DNA of 64,000 bases, from NCBI GenBank assembly GCA_023614405.1, contig CM042689.1:274853533-274917532 (forward strand), written 5' to 3'. This document shows positions 29,534 to 41,889 of the stretch, one piece after another. The notes under the pieces are model-generated. The model was not told the origin of the DNA. It worked only from the letters and a program-made list of their open reading frames with translations, and made no database searches. Position 1 is the first letter of the stretch, and every line of letters begins with the position of its first letter. This DNA comes from Avena insularis. Lineage: Eukaryota > Streptophyta > Magnoliopsida > Poales > Poaceae. The position numbers and the translations under genes are program-made.

Positions 29534-32228
29534 AGCATCCCCAAGCTTAACTCCTGCTCGTCCTCGAGTAGGTAAGTGATAAAAGAATAATTTTTGAGGT
29601 GACATGCACCATCAAAACAAAGATCAAACCATTTGCAAGCATTGAAATATGGGACCAAAGAACTCTAAACATGTGCATGAAAGATGTAGTTCTAACAATA
29701 GGACATAGTAACTATGCATACAATATGAAAGGCTACAAATAAAGATCATGAATAACATGCATTGAAAAACATTTGTTTATTTCACATACAGAAAACATGG
29801 CATAGTGGCATTCAGCTTGTCCCTCATAGAGTAGCAAATAGATGCATAGGACACCTTCAAAGTTCACAAGGGTGACTAGAAACAAGTAGCACAAGAACAA
29901 GTAATATCACAATGTGCATCAATCAATAAGTTTTGTGACACTTCACACAGAATGACAACAATGCTCTCTTAATGGTGCCTAAAAGTAGAAAGTGGAGACT
30001 CAAATAATGGTGGAAGAAAAGCCTTTCATAAAGGAAGCAGGGATTTCAAGTTTCAAAAAGAGCTTCTAAAAATTATGGTACTTGATAGCTTTTAGCCCTC
30101 ATTGCCCCTATCATAAGAATCTTGAAGTGGTTAAGGTTAAAGTGAACAAGGATGGAGTATATGCTTGACGAAGTATAAGTTGGCAATCTCAAGTCCCTTG
30201 AATATGAGGGCCACACCTCATGCTACTCAACTTCAGTCACCTGTAAGTTCTTGTCATTGTAAGTACATGCATATCATAGAGAACCGCCAACGGGTACCCC
30301 TTGCACATGGTACAAGAGCTATCCCATAACCAAAATGACAAGGCAAGCAGACAATGAGCATCTCAGCGATCTTTTTATTTACTATATGCATATCTTTTTA
30401 TTGAGGATGCTTCATAGATAGCTCACTATGGTGATGCTGCAAGTTTCCACCATGATTAGGCATGGCTTAGGCTAGCGGCCCAGGCATTTCTCTAACACAA
30501 AATACATACTCCATGGACTTAAAAGTTCCCTCTTTATTTCACACCGATGACATCCATAGACAAAAGAGCATGATATCAACGGAGTACAAAGTACAAGTGC
30601 AATGTTGAAAACGTTCCCCGTGACAGCACGGTTCTGCTAATTCCAACGTATAAGTGCAAGCATATACAACATAGATGACACAATGGTTCAAGTTTATTAG
30701 GGCAAAGAATATAAAGTGTGCCATCAAGTTTGTGAGGGCTTTAATCACTAAGTTTCACATAACAAAATAGTTTTTAATTGGAAGATAGCTGAAAACAAGA
30801 ATATACTTGGAATGGTGTAACACACAATGCATAGGAATTTATAGTGGACACTTTGGAATAACTTGGTTTCTTGGGAGTTGTAAGCATGAGTAGATCTTAC
30901 TAATATAAGTGGAGGCTAGCAAAAGACTGGGAGCAACCAACTAAGAGAGCAATAATGGTCATAATCATGCAGAGCAACAAAACATTACTAATCAAAGCAT
31001 AGAGTGGTACTACAAGTCAAGGACTAAATGATCATAGAGGCTATGGTGACTTGTTCATAGTCATAACATGGTGTGAGCATGTTCCAAGTCAAACCAAATA
31101 AAGCATCAAAGGAGAATACCACAATACTATGCTTTTGGATGCTAAAACAACACATAATTATTTCAAGGCACACTAAGCAATCCCAATTGTTTGGAACAAG
31201 ACATGCTACAACAATAATCACTAAGCATAAGGTCAAAACAACATCTAGCATGTCATGCTAAAGTCTAAGTCACAGTCAATGCAAGCTCCTCTTGCACTTA
31301 TCAAGCAAGAACTTTCTACTCCTTTCCAACACCAAGCAACTTATTTGAAACAACAGAGCGAGAATGGGGGTCCAAACTACTTTATTCAAGCAAACTAAAA
31401 AACTAAGCAAACCAAATGAAAACTAAGACACTCCAAGAACAACACAACTGTGCATGAAACAATAAAAACGAAGTGTCTAGACAGACCTGAGCTTTTTATT
31501 GATGAAGAAGGGGATGCCTTGGGCATCCCCAAGCTTTGACGCTTGTACTTCTTGGATATTTCTTGGGGTGACACCGGGGTGTCATCCCCAAACTTAAGCT
31601 TTTGTCCATTCTTCATCTCATTACATCATTCTTTCTCTACACCTGAAATTTTTTCCTTCATACAAAACTTCACACAATCTTCATTAGCAGCATTAGTGTA
31701 TTCAAAAGATAATAGACCTTTAGGCAAAGATTTGGAACAGCAAGAATTTTCACTAAAAACACAAGCTACTGTAGCAAATCCTTCAAAAAGCTCAGTTCAC
31801 CTAAAGAGAACTCAAAAAGGAATCAATAAGAAGCAAATGCAAATAATGGCAGAAATCTGTCAAAATAGACCAGCAGCTAGAATTCGATTTTGTAGAACAT
31901 ATTCTGTTGCTCAAATCAAAAAGTGTTGAACTAACAAAAGTTATCTAACATACTGGGGGATTTATTCGTACATTTTCAGCTCAATCCGAGTTATAGAGAC
32001 TCCTCACAATTTTTTTTGGTGGAGGACAGAAATCTGTTTCAGGACAGCAACTCCCCAATTCTTACTTCCCTCTCATTAGAGGTCATTCTTGGCACAAAAT
32101 GCAAACAAAAAGGATAAGGAGAGGTCATTACTAAATTAATAACTTCAAAGACTCAAGGAAACTCTTGGGTTATCTCCCAACAAGTACTTTTCTTTAACAC
32201 CTTTAAGTTAGGCACAAGAAGCAAGAAA
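29534..32228 (-). other. Non-coding 3' interior of Athila-like element 1
   Basis: No frame resembles reverse transcriptase, RNase H, integrase or envelope. The polypurine tract AAGCTTGGGGATGCT (- strand) lies at 29534-29548. Two further copies of this type, each with an inverted repeat, lie at 31511-31535 and 31565-31592. The rest is AT-rich with CA/TA-rich stretches. Confidence 0.7.
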
Positions 32229-32726
32229 TCAAGTATTTTCAAATGAAGAAGCATTAACATCAAACCTTGCTTTAAAGGGAGGAGCAAAAAGCAACTTCTC
32301 TCTCCTCATAGGTAAGTGTTCAAGACCTTTCTTGAATGGAAATTGATATTTAATGGTGCCTTCTTTCATATCAATGATGGTACCAACAGTTCTAATAAAA
32401 GGTCTTCCCAAAGTAATAGGACAAGAAGCATTGTATTCAACATCCAAAACATAGAAATCAACAGGGACATAAGCATTGTTAACCATGATGAGAACATAAT
32501 TAATACTACCCATTAGTTTCTTGTTAGCATTATCATCAAGTGTAACATCCAAATAACAATCTTCTAAAGGTGGCAAATCAAGCATTTCATAAATCTTCCT
32601 AGGCATAATAGAGACACTAGAACCAAGATCACATGAAGCTTTGATGTCAAAGTCATTCACTTGCATATTAATAATGGGTTCCCAAATATCTTCTACTTTC
32701 CTAGGAATAGAAGCATTGTGTTTTAG
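32229..32726 (-). pseudogene. Retropepsin-like aspartic protease of Athila-like element 1
   Basis: The - frame continues the gag polyprotein after the inserted solo LTR. CDLGSSVSIMPRKIYEML carries the active-site Asp in a D-L-G-S form; the second half has CPITLGRPFIRTVGTIIDMK, with the ILGRPF-like flap/C-terminal pattern usual for plant gypsy proteases. It ends with VNASSFENT and a stop at 32229. The first 11 residues of the apparent open frame come from the solo LTR and are not part of the gene. It would process gag in the particle; here it is cut from gag by the insertion. Confidence 0.8.
32722..32726 (+). repeat. Target-site duplication TTTAG, left copy (solo LTR)
   Basis: TTTAG, repeated at 36049-36053. 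Confidence 0.88.
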
Positions 32727-33342
32727 TTTAACACTCTCGCCTGATAAGGCTGAGTTCATGTGTATAGTGCCAATCCCTGGATCGGTTCACTGGCACACAG
32801 TACAGATGAATACCAAAGAATTTAAAAGTGCATCATAAATAACGAATTGATCCAGAATTTGCAATTATTACAATAATGCTTAGCATGCAGGCTAGCTCAA
32901 ATAGTTCAATAGAAAACGGAAGCATAAGTATATATAGTAGACTCCATCTTCAATTGCCCACAAGCGAACAAATGTTGAGTGGAGTATCGCAACCTAGTCG
33001 ATCACTCATAATCGGAATAATAACCTGCAACATAAAACATAGCAGCCCCGAAGGGTCAATACATGGAATGTATGGCAAGTAGAGCTATTAAAGGAGACAA
33101 TAGACCTAGCATCTACATGCTTATTTGGCAAGTGGAGCTGTGGCTAGCTTGCATTTGCAAACATCTTTGTCCTACTTTCATAAACAGTTTTTTATTTTCT
33201 TTGAAAAGATTCCCAATTAGATTATCCCATCAACATTAAAGCAATTAGGAAGTTAGAATGAGCGAGAAACATGTCATGAACTCAATATCAAGCAACTCAG
33301 ATGTCCATAACCGGGGACACGGCTAATCGATTAGATTATACA

Positions 33343-33352
33343 CCCTGCAGGG
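33343..33352 (-). other. Palindrome CCCTGCAGGG in the solo LTR
   Basis: Same relative place as 17192-17203 and 54202-54211, between AGTGTAC and TTAGCCGTGTCCCCGG (- strand). Confidence 0.7.
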
Positions 33353-33940
33353 GTTAGTACACTTTACCCATGTGACTTGGCCAACCCAGCTCGTACCACC
33401 ACTCTTATATTGGGTGATGATAGGGAGAAGTCCAAGAATGGACAGTTCAGGAAGTAGCTCCCCAAACCCGACACACACCATACCAACCTACCAAAATTCT
33501 ACATCTCTGTATACGTGGGTTCGAGTTACCACAACCTACTGAGTCCAACCAACCGCCCATTTCATTATTGGCACATGGTTGTACACGTAAGCTACCAAAT
33601 AAAGAAGCCAATCATTTTCTCTTGATACCTGGGTGCCTTTCCGCAATGATACCACCAAAAAATATCAATCCCATCATACCCAGGAGATTCATTGATTAAG
33701 TTGTTTTTAGTTTTCACAAAACAATACTTTAGAAACAACTTTCAAATGATGTAACCCATCCCTCGTTCATCATAGAACGGCTAAGCACATCTACCAACGG
33801 TGGCTCAACTACAGGAGATCCCTACCACTATATAGGACATAGCATAGCGATAGTACTTTTCTACACATGCATCTACAAAATACACGACAATGCATTGAAA
33901 ATAGTAGGATAATATCATGAACAAAGTAGCATCTACTTGC

Positions 33941-34003
33941 CTTGGTTGCAGCTGAAGTCATTCAAGCACTCGTTGCAATCACACACGTTGCACTCCTCGC
34001 AAT
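33941..34003 (-). other. Cys-rich exon-like micro-ORF in the solo LTR
   Basis: 63 bp on - between GATCGATAG and the donor-like AAG|GCAAGTAG. In frame it reads DCEECNVCDCNECLNDFSC, seven cysteines in nineteen residues, then stops three codons later if unspliced. The first ten residues equal those at 53487. Confidence 0.5.
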
Positions 34004-36048
34004 CTATCGATCAAACAATTGCATACAACATAAACAATAGCACATAGAGATCAAACAAATGCAACAAAAGCATGCATGGCAATTTAATAATTCACAATGG
34101 TTGTTGTTTCAGTTCTCTAAAAAATACTGAAGTACATGATGCATGCAAGAGAGCAATTAATGCAATGGAGTATTTGTTATTAATAATTACTTGCCAATAT
34201 AGGGGTTTTAATAGTTCTATTGTAACGCCTATTCTAATTGTCGAATTAAATTTGTTTCTTAAGTGTACTGGATAGAGGGCATTATTATGAACCAGTAGGC
34301 GTTGGACTCACCCTAATCGGAGTTATAGATCTTTTTGTATGATTTAAATAGTGTTTAATGAGTTTTAAATCATTTATATAGTTTCTGTTACCTAAAAATC
34401 AAACTAAAATTATATCTGTAATCTCCACGGGATTGTGATTCCATGGACATATTATTTGTAATTTTCTGAGCAGTACTCGAATTACTATGATTTTAATACT
34501 CTAAATAATCCATTAAGCTATTTATTTAATTCCTACAAAACCTTACAGTAAAGGTCTGAAACAATTGCATATTGATGATATACACACAATTGTGAATCCA
34601 TCGGTATATTATTTATGATTTTTGGACCAGTACATCTTTTACTATGAATTTATTAACCTAAAGGATCATTAAAACTAACTAAATTATTACAATAAACACA
34701 TACTGTAAAGGTTGGATCTACCGTCATATTAGAATTCTACACGTTTTTCTGAATCTATTGATACCTTATTTGTAATCTTTGGCCTAGTGGATTAATTTCT
34801 ACAATTTCTACAAGTTTCAACTATTTTCTACTATTTATTAAAATCAATTTTGTCAACAGTTGAACGGTCAACGCTGACTGGCGGTCAGCGCTGACGAGGC
34901 GCCACGCGTCCATTGGACGATACCGTTTCGGTTCAGGTTCTAATCCTGGATGTTCAACGATGATCAGACGGTCAGGAACCAAAGCAGCTGGGCTCAGCGG
35001 AGTTGGCGGCGACGAACGGCGGTGGCGGCTCAGATGGTGGTGGTTAACGGCGCTCCGGCGCTCTCCGGCGAGGTGGTCTACAAGATGTGGGCGGACTTGG
35101 CAGAAATCTTGGTGTCTTCTACGTGGCGTCTCGTTTCCCCGAGCAACGGTGGCGGGCGGCCGAAGCTGTGCGGCGACGGTGTTACTCCAGCGAAGCTCCA
35201 ACGGTGAATTCTTGCGGCCCTGATGCGCTGCAGAGAGGGAAAGTGGGTCAGGAAGAATCGGTGGAGCACGGGGAGAAGAATGAGGGGTATAGGAGGGGTG
35301 CGGGGTGAAGAGGACCTCCTATTCAATATGGGTTCTGAAGCTCTGGCGGCGGCAAGATCGGGATCTGAGCGTGGCGACGCTAGGGTTCGTATTTTGTCAA
35401 AAAAAACAAGAGGGATCCGACGAGGGAGGTTATATGGGTGCGAAGGCGTGGAGAAGGGGTAAGGGGGCGTCTGAATCGGGGCGGAATTTGCAGGGATCAG
35501 GGCAGGGGGGTTCGTGTTCTTCCTGGTTACCCGATCAAGAGGATGAAGAAAGGAGTAGGACCCGCTGGTCAGCCGCAGAGAGCGGAGCCTTGATTTCTGG
35601 CTGCGCTTAGGTGGACCGCTTCCACTGTTAGGCTATGAGGCCACAAGATGCGCGGTAGGTAGGATGGTGGGGCAGATGGGCTGGGCCGGGGTTCCCCCGG
35701 TTGGGTAGGTTAGATTAGGTTTCATTTTTTTTGTTATTCTTTTTCATTTTCTACTTTATTTAATATCTTTTTGAATATAGCTCCAAATGAGCTCATTTTT
35801 GTCTCTAAAATTTTCTAAAAACCAGGGGATCATTTTAGGATCCATCTTTAACCTTTTCCACTAGTTATAAAATAGTGGATTTACAAATCCTTGTATAATC
35901 CTTTGTAGGTGCATTTTGGTAAATCGAAATAGGGTTTATAGATGAGGTTTTGCAACTCAAATTTTCATTAATGCAATGCAATGCTCATGAATGACATGCA
36001 AATGAATTTTTTTTCTAGTCCCAATTTCTAAAATCTTGGGATGTGACA

Positions 36049-36053
36049 TTTAG
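36049..36053 (+). repeat. Target-site duplication TTTAG, right copy (solo LTR)
   Basis: Matches 32722-32726. Confidence 0.88.
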
Positions 36054-36069
36054 CTTTTCTTCCTTAATC

Positions 36070-37587
36070 TTAACAAGAGCATTTGTAATGTGTTATCAAA
36101 GCAACATGCATATCTCTAGCATCAGGACTTCTAGCAAACTTTTGCAAGAAAAGAATCACTTCAGAAATATTGCAACCATCTATATCAAATTCAAACTTAG
36201 CATCACTAGTAGTAGACTCAATAGGCTTAGGCATAGTAGGAAGAGGAAGAGGGGATTCTTGTAGTTTAGTGGTATCCATTCTAGTGATGGTGCACACACT
36301 ATTGTTTCTATCAATTTCAGCTTCCCTTTCCCACTTAGCATGAAGTTGAGCTAACAGTCTAACATATTCATCAATAGTAACTTGTATGGCATGAGCAGTA
36401 GCAAAGGTATTTTCCATAGTTTCAGGTTTAGCAGCCATTTTATTAATCAAGGAGGACTGTGCTTCAGACAAAGATGATATATTTTTCTCAGCACTCAAAT
36501 TTTTTGACTGTAAACTAGGAATTTCTCTATTCAGATTCTCAAGCCGATGACTAATATTTTTCAAGATAATAGATTGTTCCTCCATAGTTTTAGTGAAAAT
36601 CTTATTTTGCTCATATTGCATTTGCATAAAATTCTTGGTGGATCTCTCTACTTCTAGAATCCTTTCTTCACTAGGCATTCTAGATCTACCGTGATTAACA
36701 CTTCCACTAGGAGGATAAGGCCCGTAATTACCATAAGTATTGTTGCCAAAATTGTTGTTTCTAACGAAGTTCACATCAACTTGCTCTTCTCGAGCAACCA
36801 AAGAGGCTAAGGGAACACTATTAGGATCTAGAGGAGTTTTCCCATTAACAAGCATAGCTATAATAACATCAATCTTATCACTCAAAGAGGAGGTTTCTTC
36901 AACCGAATTTACCTTCTTACCATGTGGAGCTCTCTCAGTGTGCCATTCAGAGTAATTAACCATCATATTGTCAAGGATCTTTGTTTTAGCACCCAAAGTG
37001 AGGCCCATGAAGGTACCTCCAGCAGCTGAATCGAACAGGTTTCTTGAGGAGAAGTTCAAACCTGCATAAAAAGTTTGGATAATCATCCAAGCAGTGAGTC
37101 CATGAGTGGAACAATTCTTAACCAAAGACTTCATTCTTTCCCAAGCTTGAGCAACATGTTCATTATCAAGTTGTTTAAATTTCATAATGTCACTTCTCAT
37201 AGATATAATCTTAGCAGGAGGATAGTACTTTCCAATAAAAGCATCTTTGCACTTAGTCCAAGAATCAATACTATTTCTAGGAAAGGATGGTAACCATTCT
37301 TTATCTTTCCCTCTCAAGGAGAAAGGAAACAGCTTGAGCTTAATAATATATCCATCTACATCCTTATACTTCTGCATCTCACAAAGTTCAACAAAGTTAT
37401 TGAGATAGGCAACAGCATCATCATAACTAACACCAGAAAATTGCTCTCTCATCACAAGATTCAACAAAGCAGGCTTAATTTCATAAAAGGTAGCATCCGG
37501 AGCAGGTGGAGCAATAGGAGTGCTTAGGAAATCATTGTTGTTGGTGCTAGTGAAGTCACACAACTTGGTGTTCTCAGCAGAGTTCAT
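36070..37587 (-). pseudogene. gag: Gag of Athila-like element 1, nearly intact but frameshifted at its end
   Basis: The ATG at 37587 opens MNSAENTKLCDFTSTNNND. The capsid region (about residues 45-215) includes AVAYLNNFVELCEMQKYKDV, FPFSLRGKDKEWLPSFPRN, IDSWTKCKDAFIGKYYPPAK and WERMKSLVKNCSTHGL. A linker with NNFGNNTYGNYGPYPPSG and a coiled-coil stretch follow. Compared with element 2, two bases are missing near 36095, which shifts the frame and gives a premature TAA at 36070. The family frame would run on into the protease at 32726 across the solo LTR. Gag forms the particle shell. No CCHC knuckle is seen, as in other Athila-type gags. Confidence 0.88.
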
Positions 37588-37802
37588 TTTGGCAAAGGTG
37601 GGCAAGCCAAAAACAGCAGCAGCTAGAGCATGAACTATTTCCTTTGTGTTTTTGAATAAAGGAAGCAAACCAAACTAGACTAATTTTTTTGGAGTTTTTG
37701 AAAAGAGGCAAACAATACCAAGCAAAAGAAACTAAGCAAACTAAAAACAAAGTAAAGAGAAAGGAAGTGGAGGACTCCCCTTGTGAAGGCGTCCTTAGCC
37801 TC

Positions 37803-37820
37803 CCCGGCAACGGCTCTAGA
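37803..37820 (-). other. Primer-binding site of Athila-like element 1
   Basis: AGAGCCGTTGCCGGGGAG on - a few bases after the LTR end GCATCA. Element 2 has TGGCACCGTTTCCTGGGA at the same place, and both look like decayed copies of one tRNA-complementary site of TGGCGCC type. Confidence 0.6.
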
Positions 37821-37825
37821 AAGCT

Positions 37826-39376
37826 TGATGCAGCGCTGAGTTGATGTAGGAGCACTTCGTTGGGAACCCCAAGAGCAAGGTGCGAAGCATCACAACAACA
37901 AGTTTTCCCTCAGTAAGAAACTGAGGTTATCAAACGAGTAAGAGGAAGGAAATGTCACACAGGTGTTGCAAGCAACACGAAGACCTACACAACACAAACT
38001 CAAGACTTTGCCCCAACGAATTAGTGAGGTTGTCAAGCTCACCGGTTTGCTGTAACAAATGATTAAACATATGGTGTGGAAGGTAATCGTTTGCAGCAAG
38101 TAAACAGGTAACAGTGGAAGATGTATCAATGGTAAAGATTGGACCGGGGTCCATAGTTCACTAGAGGTGCTCTCCTTAGATAAACATGGCATGAAGGGTA
38201 AACAAATTACAGCAGGGAAATTGACAGGAACTGAGCAAGGTATAACAATGCAATACTAGACAAAAATATCATATGAGATTCGATTGGGCAATACACCAAT
38301 ATACATAGACCGCCATCCAACTGCATCTATGACTAGAAGTCCACCTTCAGGTTATCATCTGAATCCCCTCCAGTATTAAGTTGCAAGCAACAGACAACTC
38401 CTTTAAGAAAAGTGTGTAAGGCAAACAATCCACTTGTTCCATAAACAAGAGACCGTTGTTTTCTCCCTAATGGCAACAGCACATCTACAACCAAAGAGAT
38501 TTATGTCACTTCCCTTGGAAACTAGAGGCATGAACCCACTATCGAGCATAAATACCCCCTCTTGGAGTCACTAGCAACTACTTGGCCAAGATAGCTACTA
38601 ACAACGGAGAGCATGCAAGATCACAAACAACACAGACATGATAGTATCAAATAGACAAAACCACTAATCAATCTGACATAGTAATCTCAATATCCATCGG
38701 ATCCCCGCAAACACAACATGCATGATTACAAATAGATTAGATCTTGATCATGAACGGAGCTCCCAAGATCTATACATGAAAGCACCAGGAGGAGATATAA
38801 CCATCTAGCTACTACATGGACCCATAGTCCAAGGTGGAACTACTCACGCTTCGTACCGGAGAGAAGGCCTTCGGGATGATTTCCCCTCCGGCAGGGTGCC
38901 GGGAAGAACTTCAGATCCCCTGATCTAGGGACGACGGTGGCGGCGGCTACAGAAGGTTTCGTGGAGTTTTGATCGGGTGCCTAGGTTTTCTGTATCGAGG
39001 GCTTATAATAGGCGAAGAGGCGAGGCTTGGAGGCGGCTAGGGTCCCCACACCCTACCCAGGCGCGGGGTGGGCCCACCCGCGCCTAGGGGGGTCTGGCCG
39101 CCCTGGTTCGCTTCTCCGTCTCGTCTTCTGGCTTCGTGTCCCCCATGGTAAAATATTGACTTTGGCTTTTGTCTCGTCCAATTCCGAGAATATTGATTTT
39201 CTGCCTTTCTGGAACCAAAAACAGAAGAAAACAGGCAACTGACATTGTGGCAACTTGTTAATAGGTTAGTTCCAGAAAAGATATAAAAACACCTCAAAGT
39301 GTATACAAAGCAAAGCAAAGTAGATACTAAACAAGCATGGAGCATCAAAAATTATATATACGTTTCCGACGTATCA
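37826..39376 (-). repeat. 5' LTR of Athila-like element 1 (1551 bp)
   Basis: On -, from TGATACGTCGGAAACG at 39376 to GCGCTGCATCA at 37826. Followed at 39377-39381 by the duplication GACAT. Confidence 0.9.
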
Positions 39377-40017
39377 GACATCACATGTTATGCAAATAAA
39401 CACAAGTTATCATTTCTGTTTTTCCAGAAATGGGAAACCACAATGAAAAGTCATGGATAACAAAAGATAAAGTTCATTGGTAACTTATCCCTATCTAGTG
39501 GGTAACATTTTACGATATCATGTATTTATTTCATAGATATGTTGGTTGTCTTTGAATGGCAAGTCACACACAACACTTTTGTATAAAATGTATTGTTGAT
39601 ATTTGTGTTAAAGTCTACATAAAAGCTTGGGTACCTATGGTGCTAGGTATGTGGATAACTTGAATCTATCTGTTTGGATAACTGATGAATATAAAGGGTG
39701 ATAACTTGTTTTTATATGCATGGATAACTGATGTATAAAATGGTGGATTAGTTATTCTATATTTTTATTTTTTTGCAGGAATGGGTGAATATAATGAAAA
39801 GTCATGGATAACAACAGTTCTAATAGGTGGGTAAATTTTTAAACTAGCAAGTATTCGTAAACATGTCGATTGTCTTTCCAATGTTTAGTCACACATAACA
39901 CTTATGCATAATTTGTAGTGTTTATATTGCTTTTAAATTCTACATGTAGCATGGGTAACTATAGTGCTAGCTATGTGGATAACTTGCACCTATGTGCCTG
40001 GATAATTGCTGAATAAA
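39377..40017 (-). other. FAR1-like gene intron with GGATAACTTG motifs
   Basis: The first five bases are the GACAT duplication. It contains many motif copies, for example GTGGATAACTTG near 39651, GGATAACTGATG near 39674 and GATAACTTGTTTTTATATGC near 39700. No coding frame. It is cut at about 40018 by the interior of Athila-like element 2. Confidence 0.65.
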
Positions 40018-41467
40018 TAAGAATATATAGTGGACTCTTTGGAATAACTTGGTTTCTTGGGAGTTGGATGCATGAGTAGAGCTCATACTTAGTACAAGTG
40101 GAGGCTAGCAAAAGACTGGGAGCGACCAACTAAGAGAGCAATAATGGCCATAATCATGCAAAGCGACACAACATTATTAATTAAAGCATAAAGTGATATC
40201 ACAAGTCAAAAAATAAATGATCATAGAGGCTAAGGCGACTGGTTCATAGTCTTAACATGGTGTAAGCATGTGCCAAGTCAACCCTAATAAAGCATCAAAG
40301 GAGAATACCATAATATTATGCTTTTGTATGCTAAAACAACGCATGATTCTTTCGAGGCACATTAAGCAATCTCAATTGTTTGGAACAAGTTATGCTACAA
40401 CAATAATCACTAAGCATGTGGTCAAATAAACATCCAACATGACATGATAAAGTCTAGGCCACGGTCAAAACAAGCTTCCTTTTGTACCACTATAAGCATG
40501 AAACTTCCTACTCTTTTCCAACACCAATCAACTTATCTGAAACAAAATATGAATGCGGGGGTCCAACTAATTTATTGCAGCAAACCAAAAAAATAAAACT
40601 CAAAAATAAAACAAATACGTTCCAAGAACAACACAAATAGTGCATGAAGCAATAAAAATAAAGTGTCTAGAAAGAAAACCTAAGATTTTTATTGATGAAG
40701 AAGGGGACGCCTTGGGCATCCCCAAGCTTTGATGTTTGTACCTATTGAATATTTCTTGGGGTGACACGGGTGGAATCCCCAAGCTTGATCTTTTGTCCAT
40801 TCTTCATCTCATCACATCATTCTTCCCCTACACTTGGAAATTTCCTTCATACAAAACTTCATAGAATCTTCATTAGCAACATTAGTGTATTCAAGATAAT
40901 AAGCTATTGGGGTTAGTTTCAACACAAGTAAAACTTCCATTAAAACACAAAATACTGTAGCAATTCCTTTTAAAAGCTCAAGTGATCAAAGAGAACTCAA
41001 AAGAAACCGATTAAGAGGCAAATGCAGATAATGACAGAAATCTATCAAAACATGCCAGCAGGTAAAGACTGATTTTTTCGAAGACCTTTTGTTGCTCAAA
41101 TCGAAAAGTGTGAAACTAATGGAAGTTATATAATAACCTGGGGAATATGCGCAAAAAATTACAACTAAATTTGATGTACTGGTATTTTTCACAATTTTTT
41201 ACAGTGAGGCACAAAAATCTGTTTCGGGACAGCAACTTCCCCAAATCTTACTTCTCTCTCATTAGAGGTTATTCTTGGCACAAAAACCACACAACAAGGA
41301 TAAGTAGAGGTTATTACAGAGGAAATAACTTACAAGACTAAATAAAATAAAAACTTACTTAAAATAAAAATAATTTGGGTTATCTCCCAATAGTGCTTTT
41401 CTTTAACGCCTTTCATCTAGGCATAGAAAGCAAGAATCAACTATTTTCGAATGAGGTAGAATTAACA
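40018..41467 (-). other. Non-coding interior of Athila-like element 2
   Basis: Homologous to 30836-32228 of element 1, including the CTTGGGCATCCCCAAGC region near 40711-40730. No frame resembling pol. Confidence 0.65.
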
Positions 41468-41872
41468 TCAACTTTTTTTAATAGGAGAATCAAAAGGTAT
41501 CTTCTCTATCTTTTTAGGGAAATGTTCTATACCTTTATTGAATGGGAATTGATATTTAATGGTGCCTTCCTTCATATCAATAATTGCACCAACAGTTCTA
41601 AGAAAAGGTCTTCCCAAAATAATAGGACAAGAAGCATTGCATTCAACATCCAAAACATAGAAATCAACAGGGACAAAGGCATTTTTAACCATTATAAGAA
41701 CATCATTAATGCTCCCCATAAGTTTCTTTTTAGCATTATCATCAAGATGGACATCCAAATAATAATCTTCCAATGGTGGCAAATCAAGCATTTCATAAAT
41801 TTTTATAGGCATAATAGAGACACTAGCACCAAGATCACATAAAGCTTTGAGATCAAAATCATTCACTTTCAT
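41468..41872 (-). pseudogene. Retropepsin-like protease of Athila-like element 2
   Basis: LKALCDLGASVSIMPIKIYE contains the active-site Asp in a D-L-G-A context; CPIILGRPFLRTVGAIIDMK follows. The C-terminus is shifted (KKIEKIPFDSPIKKS). It is separated from the gag end by a stop near 41890. It is closely related to 32229-32726. Confidence 0.8.
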
Positions 41873-41889
41873 ATTAATGATGGGTTCCC

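Larger units (their letters stand above)
32727..36048 (-). repeat. Solo LTR of a large-LTR family, reverse orientation (3322 bp)
   Basis: On -, it starts TGTCACATCCCAAGATTTTAG at 36048 and ends CTTATCAGGCGAGAGTGTTAAA at 32727, with no interior and with a clean TSD. The downstream half closely matches the LTR 50844-54825, while the GC-rich middle (34800-35700) differs. It contains the Cys-rich exon-like block (33941-34003), the palindrome (33343-33352) and the TTGCAG|GTT acceptor-like site (33025). It splits gag from protease of its host. Confidence 0.9.
27980..39376 (-). mobile_element. Complete Athila-like gypsy element 1, gag-protease only
   Basis: LTRs 37826-39376 (5' on -) and 27980-29533 (3'), a primer-binding site, a polypurine tract, and TSD GACAT. 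Without the solo LTR inserted in it, the element is about 8.1 kb. The interior has gag, an aspartic protease and then 2.7 kb without reverse transcriptase or integrase, so it is non-autonomous. It sits just 5' of the main FAR1-like exon. Similar gag-only Athila-type families are common in Triticeae (recall). Confidence 0.9.

Noticed and set aside
32727..32759. Start of the protease open frame MNSALSGESVK
   Set aside because: These bases belong to the inserted solo LTR, not to the gag-protease gene.
34821..35610. Several open frames in the middle of the solo LTR
   Set aside because: Overlapping GC-rich frames on both strands without recognised domains; the same explanation as for the other large LTR.
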